Source: JBBSEX01 sp038239345 (lineage in GTDB: Bacteria; Acidobacteriota; Terriglobia; Bryobacterales; Bryobacteraceae). Taken from it: DNA of 64,000 bases. Below, in pieces: positions 44,184-52,213 of this stretch (the stretch's first letter is position 1; each line of letters begins with the position of its first letter). The translations under genes and the position numbers were made by a program. The stretch is from positions 62,001-126,000 of the forward strand of contig JBBSEX010000014.1 of the NCBI GenBank assembly GCA_038239345.1. Reading direction: 5' to 3'. The notes under the pieces were generated by a model. That model worked only from the letters and a program-made list of their open reading frames with translations. It was not told where the DNA came from and searched no databases.

Positions 44184-45487
44184 GGATTCACCGCGTGTCC
44201 GGAAACAGAATCGAGCAAGTACAAGCTGCGCGCGTAATCCGATCGCGCGTCGTTGTAATTCTGCATCGTGTCATTAAACGCACGCTGTGCATCCAGAAAT
44301 TCGAGCAGTGTAGCTTCCCCTCGCTTGTACGAGTACTCCATAATCCTCCGGACTTCCCGTGCTTCCGCGAGCATGTTGTTTTCGATGTCCTGTAACAGCT
44401 TCTGCGAGCTGGAATATTGCTGGAACGCTGTGGTCAACTCATTGGCGATTCCCGCTTCCAACGCCTGAGTTCGGCTTATAATTTGTCGCTGTTCCTGGCG
44501 TGCCCGCTCCACTTCACCCTGATTTCGGTTGAAGATTGGGATTGGCGCGCTCAGAAAAAATCCCATGGAATCGGCGTGGATGATGTCATACTGCCGGTGA
44601 TATTGCGTGCCTATTGTAAAGTCCACTTTGCCCTGCGCGAGTTGCGAGCGAACATCGGCCAATGACCGCGCCTGATCGCTGCGTAAGGCCAACAAGTCGG
44701 GTCGCAATTGCAAAGCCGCGCCCTGCAACTCGGCAAGTGCCAACAATTTGTCATCGCGCCTGATATCGCCGGCAACGTCGAACGATTCCGAAACATTTGG
44801 GCGTCCGATTAATAACTGGAGTCGGGTCTTCGCGGTGCGAAGTTTCAACTCGGCGGCAGCTACTGCGTTCCGAGATTGCAAAGCGGCTACGCGGGAACGC
44901 ATCTCATCGATTTGGGCCAAATCTCCGGCGCGAACGCGTTCACTGTTGATGCGAACAATCTCATTTAGGGAGGTAAAATTCTCGGTCGCGAGTGCCAGCG
45001 ATTGCTTCGCGGCCTGAACGTCGAGAAAAGAATTCTGCACATCGAGGACAAGCGAGCGAGTGGTATTGAGGAGCTGGAACTTCGCTACTTCCTTGGCATT
45101 TTCAGCCACCGCGATGCGATTCTGGCGCTTACCGCCGCGCTCAAACAAATAATCGACACGAGCGTTCCACTCCGGCGGACCTTGTCCACCCGCCAATGTA
45201 AAGTGTTCGCGAAGAATATCCTGATAATCCAAGCCGAGGCTTAGAACTGGATTCGGCCGCAGACGCGCCTGAATAATTTTGGCGTCGGCGATGGAGATGT
45301 TGTAGCGTTCGGCGACTAGTGAAAGATTTTTGTCGAGAGCTTCACTGATGGCTTGATTGATGTCGAGAACCGCAGGCTTAGCCGCGCCCGGCGGGCTATC
45401 TTGCGCGCAACAAGTGGCAGCGGTCAGAAGGACAAATGCAAGGACAACCCCATGCAAGCTACTTGCTCGAAAACCGCGGTGGTCCAT
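44180..45487 (-). CDS. czcC: CzcC-type outer-membrane channel (TolC family)
   Basis: The 435-residue protein has a signal peptide (about residues 1-28, ending TCCAQ) and two TolC/OEP repeats: LDINQAISEALDKNLSLVAERYN, RPNPVLSLGLDY, then LQLRPDLLALRSDQARS and FLSAPIPIFNRNQGEVERARQE, and the closing YKRGEATLLEFLDAQRAFND. This is the family pattern for CzcC/NodT proteins without a lipobox. It is the first gene of czcCBA-DUF190, and the leader contains palindromic motifs. Confidence 0.9.
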   Translation of the reverse strand: MDHRGFRASSLHGVVLAFVLLTAATCCAQDSPPGAAKPAVLDINQAISEALDKNLSLVAERYNISIADAKIIQARLRPNPVLSLGLDYQDILREHFTLAGGQGPPEWNARVDYLFERGGKRQNRIAVAENAKEVAKFQLLNTTRSLVLDVQNSFLDVQAAKQSLALATENFTSLNEIVRINSERVRAGDLAQIDEMRSRVAALQSRNAVAAAELKLRTAKTRLQLLIGRPNVSESFDVAGDIRRDDKLLALAELQGAALQLRPDLLALRSDQARSLADVRSQLAQGKVDFTIGTQYHRQYDIIHADSMGFFLSAPIPIFNRNQGEVERARQEQRQIISRTQALEAGIANELTTAFQQYSSSQKLLQDIENNMLAEAREVRRIMEYSYKRGEATLLEFLDAQRAFNDTMQNYNDARSDYARSLYLLDSVSGHAVNP

Positions 45488-45527
45488 AAACTTCTAATTG
45501 TGGACCGCACGGGTGGCACCTTACCAC

Positions 45528-45551
45528 CTATCTTTCGGATAGAAATTTCTA
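45528..45551. promoter_or_regulatory. 12-bp palindrome and hairpin upstream of czcC
   Basis: TAGAAATTTCTA (45540-45551) is a perfect palindrome, 53 bases from the czcC ATG. It overlaps a small hairpin CTATC/GATAG (45528-45542). Two further short inverted repeats lie closer to the gene (GGTGG/CCACC at 45512-45528 and GGTCCA/TGGACC at 45481-45506). A metal-responsive regulator site is a natural guess, but no regulator gene is adjacent. Confidence 0.4.
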
Positions 45552-45690
45552 AGGGTATCGCTGTATCACTGGATTGTGAGGTTTTCGCGATCAGTGACAG
45601 TGACGACAAAAAGAAGCCAATCTCACGTGGAGGGTTGCAGGTTGCTTGAAAGGACCGGCGTCGTTGCCCGATGTAGCCAGTTCGCGGTTA

Positions 45691-46773
45691 CTACTCCGGT
45701 TGCCAGATGGTCGCCGCGATAAAACGTTCCTTATCCACCGCCGTATTAAAGTAATAAACTGTGACGATCTTGCCATCGGGCCGTAAGACCGACCGGTTAT
45801 AGCCCAGATCCCAACCGCCGCCGTCCTGCCGCAGGATAATTTCATCGCCCCAGGTTTTGCCGCTGTCCTTGCTGATACGCGCGCGAATACCGAACGGAGC
45901 TTTGCGGCGTCCGTAAACGATCACCAAGTGGCCGTTCTTCAGTTTGACCAGACACGGCGGGTTGTCGATATCGTCAGCCGCTCGCCCTACCCGGTGCCAG
46001 TTCGCGCCGTTGTCGTCCGATTCAAAGGTGTCGATAAATTCACGATAACGGACCGCGGTGTAAAGTGTATTTTTCGATAAGCGCAGAGTGGAAGGCATGA
46101 TCGCGTGGTCGCGTCCTTCGGGCTCAGGAGTAACGAAGGCGACCATCTTCCAATTCCTTCCACCGTCCGTGGTGCGTGCTTCCAAGACGCGCCCCTCTCT
46201 ACCGTTGGATTTCGCGGCGGTCAAGAATAGCCTGCAGTCCTTCGGACCGTCGACGAGGTAATCGGTGCGCGCGGCGATCCCTTTCTGGCCGAAATCGGGA
46301 AGATTGTAAGGACCCATCCAAGTCTTGCCGCGATCGTAGGAATAATAGAAACGCGAAGGCCCCGTGTGAATGTCTTGCATCCGTACGGTCATGGCGAAGT
46401 TGGGATCGTTGAAGCGAATTTCATCCGCTAGATCCACCGGGGTCTTACCGCCTGCCGCGACCGGAACGCCAGCCATCTTGGTGCCTTCGGGTGGTTGCAG
46501 GCTGGCTGGTTTCTCGATGGTCCAGGTCACCCCTCCATCCATGCTTCGGGCAAGATAGTGCTCTTCGGTTTGCTCATAATCGATGGCATGATTCTTCCCC
46601 GTCATCTGACGGAAATGCCCCGACTCAAAGCCAACCAGGATCTCATTCCCCCACGACCAGATTCCATGGTTTGCGGGCCACCCGGCGAATCTTCCCGCCT
46701 CCTGATACACGACGATATTCTGTTGGCAGAGAGCGCCTCCGGCCAGTAATAAAGCTATTGAAAGTAACTTCAC
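45691..46773 (-). CDS. Secreted BNR/sialidase-fold protein
   Basis: The 360-residue protein has a signal peptide (MKLLSIALLLAGGALC) and a six-bladed sialidase-like beta-propeller. Asp-box motifs (S/T-x-D-x-G-x-T/x-W) recur: SMDGGVTWT (about residue 75), SYDRGKTWM, TTDGGRNWK, SDDNGANWH and SKDSGKTWG. The end (GWDLGYNRSVLRPDGKIVTVYYF) matches glycosidase-like BNR proteins. Catalytic residues of true sialidases (Arg triad, Tyr/Glu) were not established. It is the last gene of the seven-gene minus operon and overlaps the dehydrogenase stop by four bases, so it belongs with sugar catabolism. Confidence 0.82.
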   Translation of the reverse strand: MKLLSIALLLAGGALCQQNIVVYQEAGRFAGWPANHGIWSWGNEILVGFESGHFRQMTGKNHAIDYEQTEEHYLARSMDGGVTWTIEKPASLQPPEGTKMAGVPVAAGGKTPVDLADEIRFNDPNFAMTVRMQDIHTGPSRFYYSYDRGKTWMGPYNLPDFGQKGIAARTDYLVDGPKDCRLFLTAAKSNGREGRVLEARTTDGGRNWKMVAFVTPEPEGRDHAIMPSTLRLSKNTLYTAVRYREFIDTFESDDNGANWHRVGRAADDIDNPPCLVKLKNGHLVIVYGRRKAPFGIRARISKDSGKTWGDEIILRQDGGGWDLGYNRSVLRPDGKIVTVYYFNTAVDKERFIAATIWQPE

Positions 46774-47780
46774 GGGTCTATCACCACCTTGAGAGTTTCC
46801 GACGATCCAGTCGCGCGAAAGGCTTCTTCGGCCTTTTCTAAAGGAAAATGATGCGTCACCACAGCATCGGCATTCAGGCGGCCGCTTACCAACAAATCGA
46901 CCGCCCGTCCCATCGTGTTGGGATTGTTGTATGAGCCGCGTATTGTGATTTCGTTATCGTTGATCCAGAACGGATTCACTTCGATGTTCTTCGTCTTATC
47001 GCAGACACCGTACATCATCACCGTGCCGCCACGGGTCACCACTTCCAAACATTGTTTGACGGCATCCACGTTTCCCGAACAATCGAACGCAACCTCCACT
47101 CCATCGGGGTACTGCGAGCGAATCGCCGGCACCGGCGGATCCTTGGCGGGATCTATCACCCAGGTTGCCCCCAGTGCTTCAGCGCGCCGCCGGCGTCCAG
47201 CCTGTGGTTCGACGATGATTACCGCGCTGGCGCCTTGCATCGCCGAGAGCTGCATCATAATCGCTCCCATCGGGCCGCCGCCGAAGATCACTACGCGATC
47301 TCCGGAGCGAATATTCGCCAGGTCCATCCCGCGCAGACAACACGCCACCGGCTCCGCCAAAGACGCATGGGCGAGGAAAAAATCGCTTGGCAACAGAAAA
47401 GCCTGGCCAACGGGAACGCTGCAATATTCCGCGAAGCCACCGGGAATATTCACGCCAAGCGCCGTCAGATTCTTGCAGAGATGAACCTTCCCGGCGCGGC
47501 AGTAGACGCACGTACCGCACAGTATGTTCGGGTCCACCGTAACGCGTTCGCCCGGCTTAAATCCGTCTACCTCGGCGCCCACCGCTTCGACAATCCCGGC
47601 ATATTCATGACCGGGAATGATCGGAAAATTCGCCGGATACATTCCGTGAAGAATGTGCGGATCGGTTCCGCAAATTCCAGCCGACCCGACCCGGAGCAAA
47701 AGTTCACGCGGTCCGACCTCGGGACGGGGAACCTGCAGCACTTGCATTCGATGCAATGCTGGAAACTGAAGAGCGAGCAT
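46770..47780 (-). CDS. Zn-dependent sugar-alcohol/threonine-type dehydrogenase
   Basis: A 336-residue medium-chain dehydrogenase. Catalytic zinc lies in GICGTDPHILHG and PGHEYAG, the structural zinc site is CGTCVYCRAGKVHLC, and the Rossmann motif is VIFGGGPMGAIMMQ. It resembles sorbitol/galactitol-phosphate/L-iditol dehydrogenases, but TGSSETLKVVI at the end does not single out one. It should oxidise a hydroxyl of a sugar or sugar acid with NAD(P). It sits between the SIS isomerase and the secreted BNR protein in the operon. Confidence 0.9.
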   Translation of the reverse strand: MLALQFPALHRMQVLQVPRPEVGPRELLLRVGSAGICGTDPHILHGMYPANFPIIPGHEYAGIVEAVGAEVDGFKPGERVTVDPNILCGTCVYCRAGKVHLCKNLTALGVNIPGGFAEYCSVPVGQAFLLPSDFFLAHASLAEPVACCLRGMDLANIRSGDRVVIFGGGPMGAIMMQLSAMQGASAVIIVEPQAGRRRRAEALGATWVIDPAKDPPVPAIRSQYPDGVEVAFDCSGNVDAVKQCLEVVTRGGTVMMYGVCDKTKNIEVNPFWINDNEITIRGSYNNPNTMGRAVDLLVSGRLNADAVVTHHFPLEKAEEAFRATGSSETLKVVIDP

Positions 47781-47798
47781 GGCGATGGTTCTCCTTAA

Positions 47799-48848
47799 TT
47801 AGAAGTACGTGTCGCCGTGGGCATACGGAACCTGATGCATGTACTTGTAATGATCCAGATCAATATTCCGATTGCACGCCATATAGTAAAGCAGCCAGAG
47901 CTGTGCACTGTACAGCAGCAACGCATCCAGCAGCGGGTGGGCGTCGGGCGCCAGTTCTTTCAAATCGAACGGCACAACCTTGGCGCCGTTGCTCTGAGAG
48001 AATTTGACGCCAGCCTGGGCAATCGGGCGCGACTTGTCGTTACCCAAAAGGAACAGCATGGTGGGCTCGCCTTCACGAATAATTTCCAGCGGACCATGTC
48101 GAAATTCGCCGGTGTGAATGAATGCGCAATGCGCCTTTAAGAATTCACCGAACATATCGTAGGCGAACATATAGCCGAGCATCGTGGACGCACCGCCGGA
48201 AAGTAAAACCAATTTTCCGTCGGTCATCTCCTTGGCTTTTGCCTCCGCTAACTGGCGGCTCGGCTCATAAATCTTATGTAGCAACGCAGGAAGATCTTCC
48301 AACGCTTTCTCAAACTTCTCCGTCGCGGGTGACCATTCGCCGCGAAGCTTCGCCAGTTCCACTGTCAGCAACATCGTGAGATAAGCTGGCGAACTATACA
48401 GCGCGATGGACTCGTAAGTCATCGCCCATGTTGAGCCCTTTGCCAGTTCCGCATCGGGCTTGCGCGTGATCGAAAATAGTGGGGCTTTCTGGCTCAGGAT
48501 CCATCGCTGGGCACGTATCGTATCCACCGTCTTGCCTGAATAGCTGGCGCCGATAACCACACATTTGTCATCGATCAAAGGTGGCTCGGAAGCGGTGATA
48601 TCGGGAGCAAGTAAATAATTCACTGGTTGCTTCAAGCAAGCCAGGCTGGCCCAGTAGCCACTGAATAGCGCCGAGGAAGACCCGCCGCTGCCGTAATACA
48701 AGATGGAAGTTGGCTTGCGCTCGTGAATCTCTTTCGCTATACCCGCAAGTTGCGAACGCTTTTCGGTAGCCATTCGCGTCAATTCGTCTGCTACGACGGG
48801 AGCCGAAAATATTTCGGCTTTGAGGTTCTTTTCCGACAAACTCATCAT
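47799..48848 (-). CDS. SIS-domain sugar isomerase/deglycase (FrlB/AgaS-like)
   Basis: The 349-residue protein has two SIS domains: SILYYGSGGSSSALFSGYW (about residue 48) with GASYSGKTVDT (about 100), and KLVLLSGGASTMLGYMF (about 205) with HTGEFRHGPLEII (about 240). The 'GEFRHGP' block and the C-terminal DLDHYKYMHQVPY resemble fructosamine-6-phosphate deglycase (FrlB) and AgaS rather than GlmS. It should act on a phosphorylated ketose or amino sugar. It directly abuts the epimerase stop (TAAATG). Confidence 0.87.
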   Translation of the reverse strand: MMSLSEKNLKAEIFSAPVVADELTRMATEKRSQLAGIAKEIHERKPTSILYYGSGGSSSALFSGYWASLACLKQPVNYLLAPDITASEPPLIDDKCVVIGASYSGKTVDTIRAQRWILSQKAPLFSITRKPDAELAKGSTWAMTYESIALYSSPAYLTMLLTVELAKLRGEWSPATEKFEKALEDLPALLHKIYEPSRQLAEAKAKEMTDGKLVLLSGGASTMLGYMFAYDMFGEFLKAHCAFIHTGEFRHGPLEIIREGEPTMLFLLGNDKSRPIAQAGVKFSQSNGAKVVPFDLKELAPDAHPLLDALLLYSAQLWLLYYMACNRNIDLDHYKYMHQVPYAHGDTYF

Positions 48849-49802
48849 TTATGCCTTTAGTGGGATTGCTGCGCGCAGCGAAAGCGCGTCTTCGAGCGAT
48901 TCGTAAACACTGAACTTCGGATGGTAACCGAGTTCCGCGCGAGCTTTATCAATAGTCACTTCGTAGGAGTGAATTCCCCGACACCTGCCGGCAATAACCG
49001 CGTACCCCAGGCGCTTCGCGAGCCACGGAGCCGTCTCTGTGTAGGTATAAGAACTGGGTCCGGCAATATTGAAAACCTGACCAGCGGCGTTTTCATTTTC
49101 CACAGCTAACAGCACTCCCTCGGCGGCGTCGCGAACATCGCAGACGTGCTCGCAAAACGGGTGCCCATTCTCTTCAAGCGGAACCTGTACGCCATCGGCC
49201 GCGTTCCACACGGCCTTATCTTGTTCAATGAGAAAATCTTTGTAGGGCGCGGTGATGAAGAGGTCAAGCACCTCCGGCGCTTCCAGAATCCACACCAGGC
49301 GTAGGCGGACTGTCGGAACCTGGAACATGTCTTCGAAGTGATAGCAAAACTTTTCTCCAATCACCTTCGACAGGCCGTAGAAGTTCATCGGATGCTGCTC
49401 CGTTTCTTCCCCTATCGGCGCAGACCAGGCATTTCTGCTCCAGCCAGTGCAGTAAGTGGCGTCGGAACTTGCAAACACGAAACGCGGCTTCTTAGAAAGA
49501 GCGGCCGCTGCCTGCAAAAGGCGCCAAGTGGATTCGATGTTAGTTCGAAATAGGTCCGCTTCGGTGTTGGGAGGCATCAGCCCAGCGAGGTGACAAACGA
49601 CATCGACGCCATCCACCGCTTCTCGCACGCCATCCGCGGAAGTCATGGGTGAAGTAACAACTTCGACTTCGCTTGCCCACTCGGCCGGAAGGGGTTTGCT
49701 ATGGACAAGCGCTCTTACCATCGACCCTTGCGAAAGCAGTTTGGGAACCAGTACCCGCCCGATACGGCCGCTCGCGCCAGTCACTAATATACGCTTGATC
49801 AC
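48849..49802 (-). CDS. NAD-dependent epimerase/dehydratase family protein
   Basis: A 317-residue extended SDR with GTG start: ILVTGASGRIGRVLVPKL for the nucleotide, VDVVCHLAGLMPP, and the active-site pair as NFYGLSKVIGEK (YxxxK). FVFASSDATY holds the Ser. It is close to UDP-glucose 4-epimerase-like and uronate-dehydrogenase-like proteins. It could epimerise or oxidise the sugar supplied by this locus; free sugars or sugar acids (for example uronates) are possible substrates. It starts 10 bases after the YjbQ-type gene. Confidence 0.85.
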   Translation of the reverse strand: MIKRILVTGASGRIGRVLVPKLLSQGSMVRALVHSKPLPAEWASEVEVVTSPMTSADGVREAVDGVDVVCHLAGLMPPNTEADLFRTNIESTWRLLQAAAALSKKPRFVFASSDATYCTGWSRNAWSAPIGEETEQHPMNFYGLSKVIGEKFCYHFEDMFQVPTVRLRLVWILEAPEVLDLFITAPYKDFLIEQDKAVWNAADGVQVPLEENGHPFCEHVCDVRDAAEGVLLAVENENAAGQVFNIAGPSSYTYTETAPWLAKRLGYAVIAGRCRGIHSYEVTIDKARAELGYHPKFSVYESLEDALSLRAAIPLKA

Positions 49803-49812
49803 GCTTCGCCTC

Positions 49813-50262
49813 TCATTCGCCCATCACCTGCATCAGGATCGTTCGCGCTAGCGGACCATCGTATTCCACGAAGTAAATACGCTGCCGGCCGCCCCGGATC
49901 ATCTTTCCTTCCTCAATGGGAAAAAAGCATTGAATACCACCCAGAATGCTCTTTATGTGATCGCCCGCATTGAAGCCGAGACGGCCATCGAAGTCGAGCA
50001 GACGATTGTGATACCAGCCCCATTTACAACCTTCGGGTGGATGCTTCGGGGACAAACGCTCCAGATGCTCGGGGACATCGCGCTCCAGGCACTCCACGCC
50101 TTCCGTCACCACAAGGCTCGACGTTGTATGTGTAGTGGATACGAAAACCATGCCGTTCTTCATGCCGGAAGCGGCGATGAATTCCTCCACCTGCGGCGTG
50201 ATATCGATCATCTGGAATTCGCGTTTGGAGATAACTTCAAGGCGGTGCAGCTTGACGATCAT
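49813..50262 (-). CDS. YjbQ/UPF0047-family protein
   Basis: 149 residues from the ATG at 50262, which overlaps the amidohydrolase stop by four bases. Family marks: MVFVSTTHTTSSLVVTEG, LLDFDGRLGFNAGDHIKS and GGRQRIYFVEYDGP. UPF0047 proteins show weak thiamin-phosphate synthase activity in vitro and are otherwise uncharacterised; the two histidines (TTH and DHIK) may bind metal. Its presence inside a sugar operon is unexpected. The longer frame to 50316 overlaps the amidohydrolase and looks spurious. Confidence 0.88.
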   Translation of the reverse strand: MIVKLHRLEVISKREFQMIDITPQVEEFIAASGMKNGMVFVSTTHTTSSLVVTEGVECLERDVPEHLERLSPKHPPEGCKWGWYHNRLLDFDGRLGFNAGDHIKSILGGIQCFFPIEEGKMIRGGRQRIYFVEYDGPLARTILMQVMGE

Positions 50263-51113
50263 GCGGCTTCTCCCAACAGGCGTTGGGCATTTACGCGAAA
50301 GATCAAATCGAGGCAATCGTCCGAGAAGCCGAGAGAGCGAACGGCCCGGGCCATTGCTTTGGTCTCAACACGAGGATTGTCAGAACCAAAGACAAGCTGT
50401 TTTCGTAAACTGCGTTCAAAGACCGTTAAGGGAACTTGCTGCGTCATGGCATAGACCAGAAAGTCCCGCGGGTTGTCGAAGTAAAGGGCGGCAGTATCGA
50501 GATAGACGTTGGGATACTTCAGAGCGAGTGCGACGGCATCGGTGACCCAAGGCCAAGCCAGGTGCGCCAGAACGATATTGAGAGTAGGGAAGTCGGCGGC
50601 AATGTCTTCAAACAGTAATGGCTGGCCATACTTCAGCCGGCTCTTTGGTTCCCAACTAAGTCCGGAATGAAATAAGATCGGGATCTTCAGTTCCGCGGCA
50701 ACTTCGTAAATGGGGTAATATTTTTTCTCTGCTGGAAAGAATTCCTGCATCGCCGGATGCAATTTAAGGCCGCGTAATCCGAGGTGGTTGATGGCGGCGC
50801 GCAGAGTTTCCGCAGCCGAAGTTTGGTGCGGATCGACGCTGGCGAAACCGATGAAGCGATCCGTCATACCGCATAATTCGGCGATTTGGTCGTTGGTATA
50901 GACGGGGGTTCCGCGTGAGGTGGTGGAATCGATCGGCAGAATCACGGCCCGATCGATACCCACCAGGTCCATCTCCAGCAGCATCACTTCTAGAGGTTGA
51001 AATGCATTGCCGCAGTGGTACACATCACGGCAAGCCCGCTCAAGTTCAGGATACTTTCGCACCATCTCCCGGATCAGCACGGGATGCGTGTGGAAGTCGA
51101 TTCCGCCTTTCAA
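50259..51113 (-). CDS. Amidohydrolase-superfamily (COG2159-type) enzyme
   Basis: About 284 residues from TTG 51113, whose TTGA overlaps the kinase stop and has GGGG upstream (TTG 51137 is the other in-frame choice). Motifs: GIDFHTHP (HxH on strand 1), ILFHSGLSWEPKS, IVLAHLAWPWV and the terminal acid in FGSDNPRVE. This fits the ACMSD/lactonase-like amidohydrolases, which decarboxylate or hydrolyse lactones of sugar acids. No N-deacetylase signature was seen. It would follow the PfkB kinase in a catabolic pathway. Confidence 0.86.
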   Translation of the reverse strand: MKGGIDFHTHPVLIREMVRKYPELERACRDVYHCGNAFQPLEVMLLEMDLVGIDRAVILPIDSTTSRGTPVYTNDQIAELCGMTDRFIGFASVDPHQTSAAETLRAAINHLGLRGLKLHPAMQEFFPAEKKYYPIYEVAAELKIPILFHSGLSWEPKSRLKYGQPLLFEDIAADFPTLNIVLAHLAWPWVTDAVALALKYPNVYLDTAALYFDNPRDFLVYAMTQQVPLTVFERSLRKQLVFGSDNPRVETKAMARAVRSLGFSDDCLDLIFRVNAQRLLGEAA

Positions 51114-52057
51114 GCTACGACCCCGGACGCGCCACAAAGCTTATGTTCACGAAGCATATTCCTCGCTTGATCGTAAGTCGGTTGAGAGGCCGTGCCGCCG
51201 AGCCCTTGCATCGAGAACGAGCCGCAGGCCACTCCCAAGCCTAATGCTTCGGTAAGTGAGAGATCGTGTAACCAGCCATGCAGGAAGCCGGCATTGAAAG
51301 AATCTCCGGCGCCGGTGGCATCGATGGTAGGCACTTGCGGGGCCGCCTGGTAGACAATCTGGCCGTTCTCCAGCAACATCGCGCCGCCCGACCCGAGCTT
51401 GGCGACGGTCAGCGTATGCCCATTCTCTAACTCGCGCAGGCCGTCCTCCGCGTCGCCATGTCCGCTGATGCCGGACAATTCGGAATCGTTTGGAAGGAAA
51501 ATATCGACATCGCGCAGAACCTCGGGAAGCTCAGGCCCCCAAACGCCTGCGGGGTCGCAAGCCGGGTCAAGAGAAACAGAAAGTCCAGCCGCGCGGGCCC
51601 GCTGAAACAGCTTACCGATGCCCGGCCTTAGCGATGTTTGAATGAAGTACGAAGACACATGCAAGTGGTCGCAGCCGGCGAAGAGTTCATCTGGAACATC
51701 GTTTTCAGCTAGGCTCATGGTCGCGCCTAGAAAGCTCACCAGTGCCCGGTCAGCGGGACCACTAAGGCTGACGGTGATGCCGGTTCGCAGTGCCGGATCG
51801 CGCACAACCTGACTAATATCGATTCCCGCCGCCGATAGCGCCTGGAAACATAAATCGCCAGCCGGATCGCATCCAGCCTTTGTAAATACCGATACTTCAT
51901 TCCCCAATTTCCGCAGACCCATTCCCGTAATAAACCCCGAGCTTCCAAGAACTAAGGCGCCATCGTGCATCAGGATCTCGCGGCCAAACACCGGCAACTG
52001 ACCGGAACCGGCGAGGATTACGTCAAGGTTCGTTTCGCCAATAATTAAGATTTTCAT
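51110..52057 (-). CDS. PfkB-family carbohydrate kinase
   Basis: The 315-residue protein has a ribokinase fold: MKILIIGETNLDVIL, a substrate loop LGSSGFITGMGLRKLG, and the ATP/anion-hole motif IDATGAGDSFNAGFLHG with the catalytic Asp. Members phosphorylate ribose, fructose, 2-keto-3-deoxygluconate and others. It is the first gene of the minus operon, with a promoter and a 14-bp palindrome directly upstream. The proposed role is to phosphorylate the sugar acid or its cleavage product. Confidence 0.92.
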   Translation of the reverse strand: MKILIIGETNLDVILAGSGQLPVFGREILMHDGALVLGSSGFITGMGLRKLGNEVSVFTKAGCDPAGDLCFQALSAAGIDISQVVRDPALRTGITVSLSGPADRALVSFLGATMSLAENDVPDELFAGCDHLHVSSYFIQTSLRPGIGKLFQRARAAGLSVSLDPACDPAGVWGPELPEVLRDVDIFLPNDSELSGISGHGDAEDGLRELENGHTLTVAKLGSGGAMLLENGQIVYQAAPQVPTIDATGAGDSFNAGFLHGWLHDLSLTEALGLGVACGSFSMQGLGGTASQPTYDQARNMLREHKLCGASGVVA

Positions 52058-52074
52058 TTCCCAATGGCGAGTGA

Positions 52075-52088
52075 AGTTACCGGTAACT
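52075..52088. promoter_or_regulatory. LacI-family operator, perfect 14-bp palindrome
   Basis: AGTTACCGGTAACT is its own reverse complement, with the central CG typical of LacI/GalR sites. It lies 17-30 bases before the pfkB-type ATG and starts about nine bases after the predicted -10, so it sits at about +4 to +17 of the transcript. A near copy is at 53318. Confidence 0.75.
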
Positions 52089-52097
52089 CAATGTTGG

Positions 52098-52126
52098 AGT
52101 TTATCGACGAAAGTTCGCGATGTCAA
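52098..52126 (-). promoter_or_regulatory. Promoter of the seven-gene sugar operon
   Basis: On the minus strand: TTGACA (52126-52121), 17-base spacer, TAAACT (52103-52098). The -35 is consensus and the -10 has four of six. The operator follows nine bases downstream. Confidence 0.65.
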
Positions 52127-52146
52127 GAGGAATAATGATTTCGATC

Positions 52147-52175
52147 TTGACGTTCGTGGCCTGCGCGGCTAGAAT
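52147..52175 (+). promoter_or_regulatory. Promoter of the LacI-family regulator gene
   Basis: TTGACG (52147-52152), 17-base spacer, TAGAAT (52170-52175); five of six in each box. The predicted start of transcription near 52182 rules out the TTG at 52175 as the translation start and supports GTG 52214. Confidence 0.65.
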
Positions 52176-52213
52176 TGGGTCGTCGGATCCCAGTCGCTTC
52201 CGCCTTAATAAGC

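Noticed and set aside
45353..45649. 98-residue plus-strand ORF between czcC and the BNR gene
   Set aside because: Its first half is antisense to czcC and its second half covers palindromes of the leader; no family features.
52175..52213. TTG start for the LacI-family gene giving 13 more residues
   Set aside because: The TTG falls in the -10 box (TAGAAT), so it would be upstream of the transcript start; GTG 52214 gives the usual short N-terminus before the HTH.
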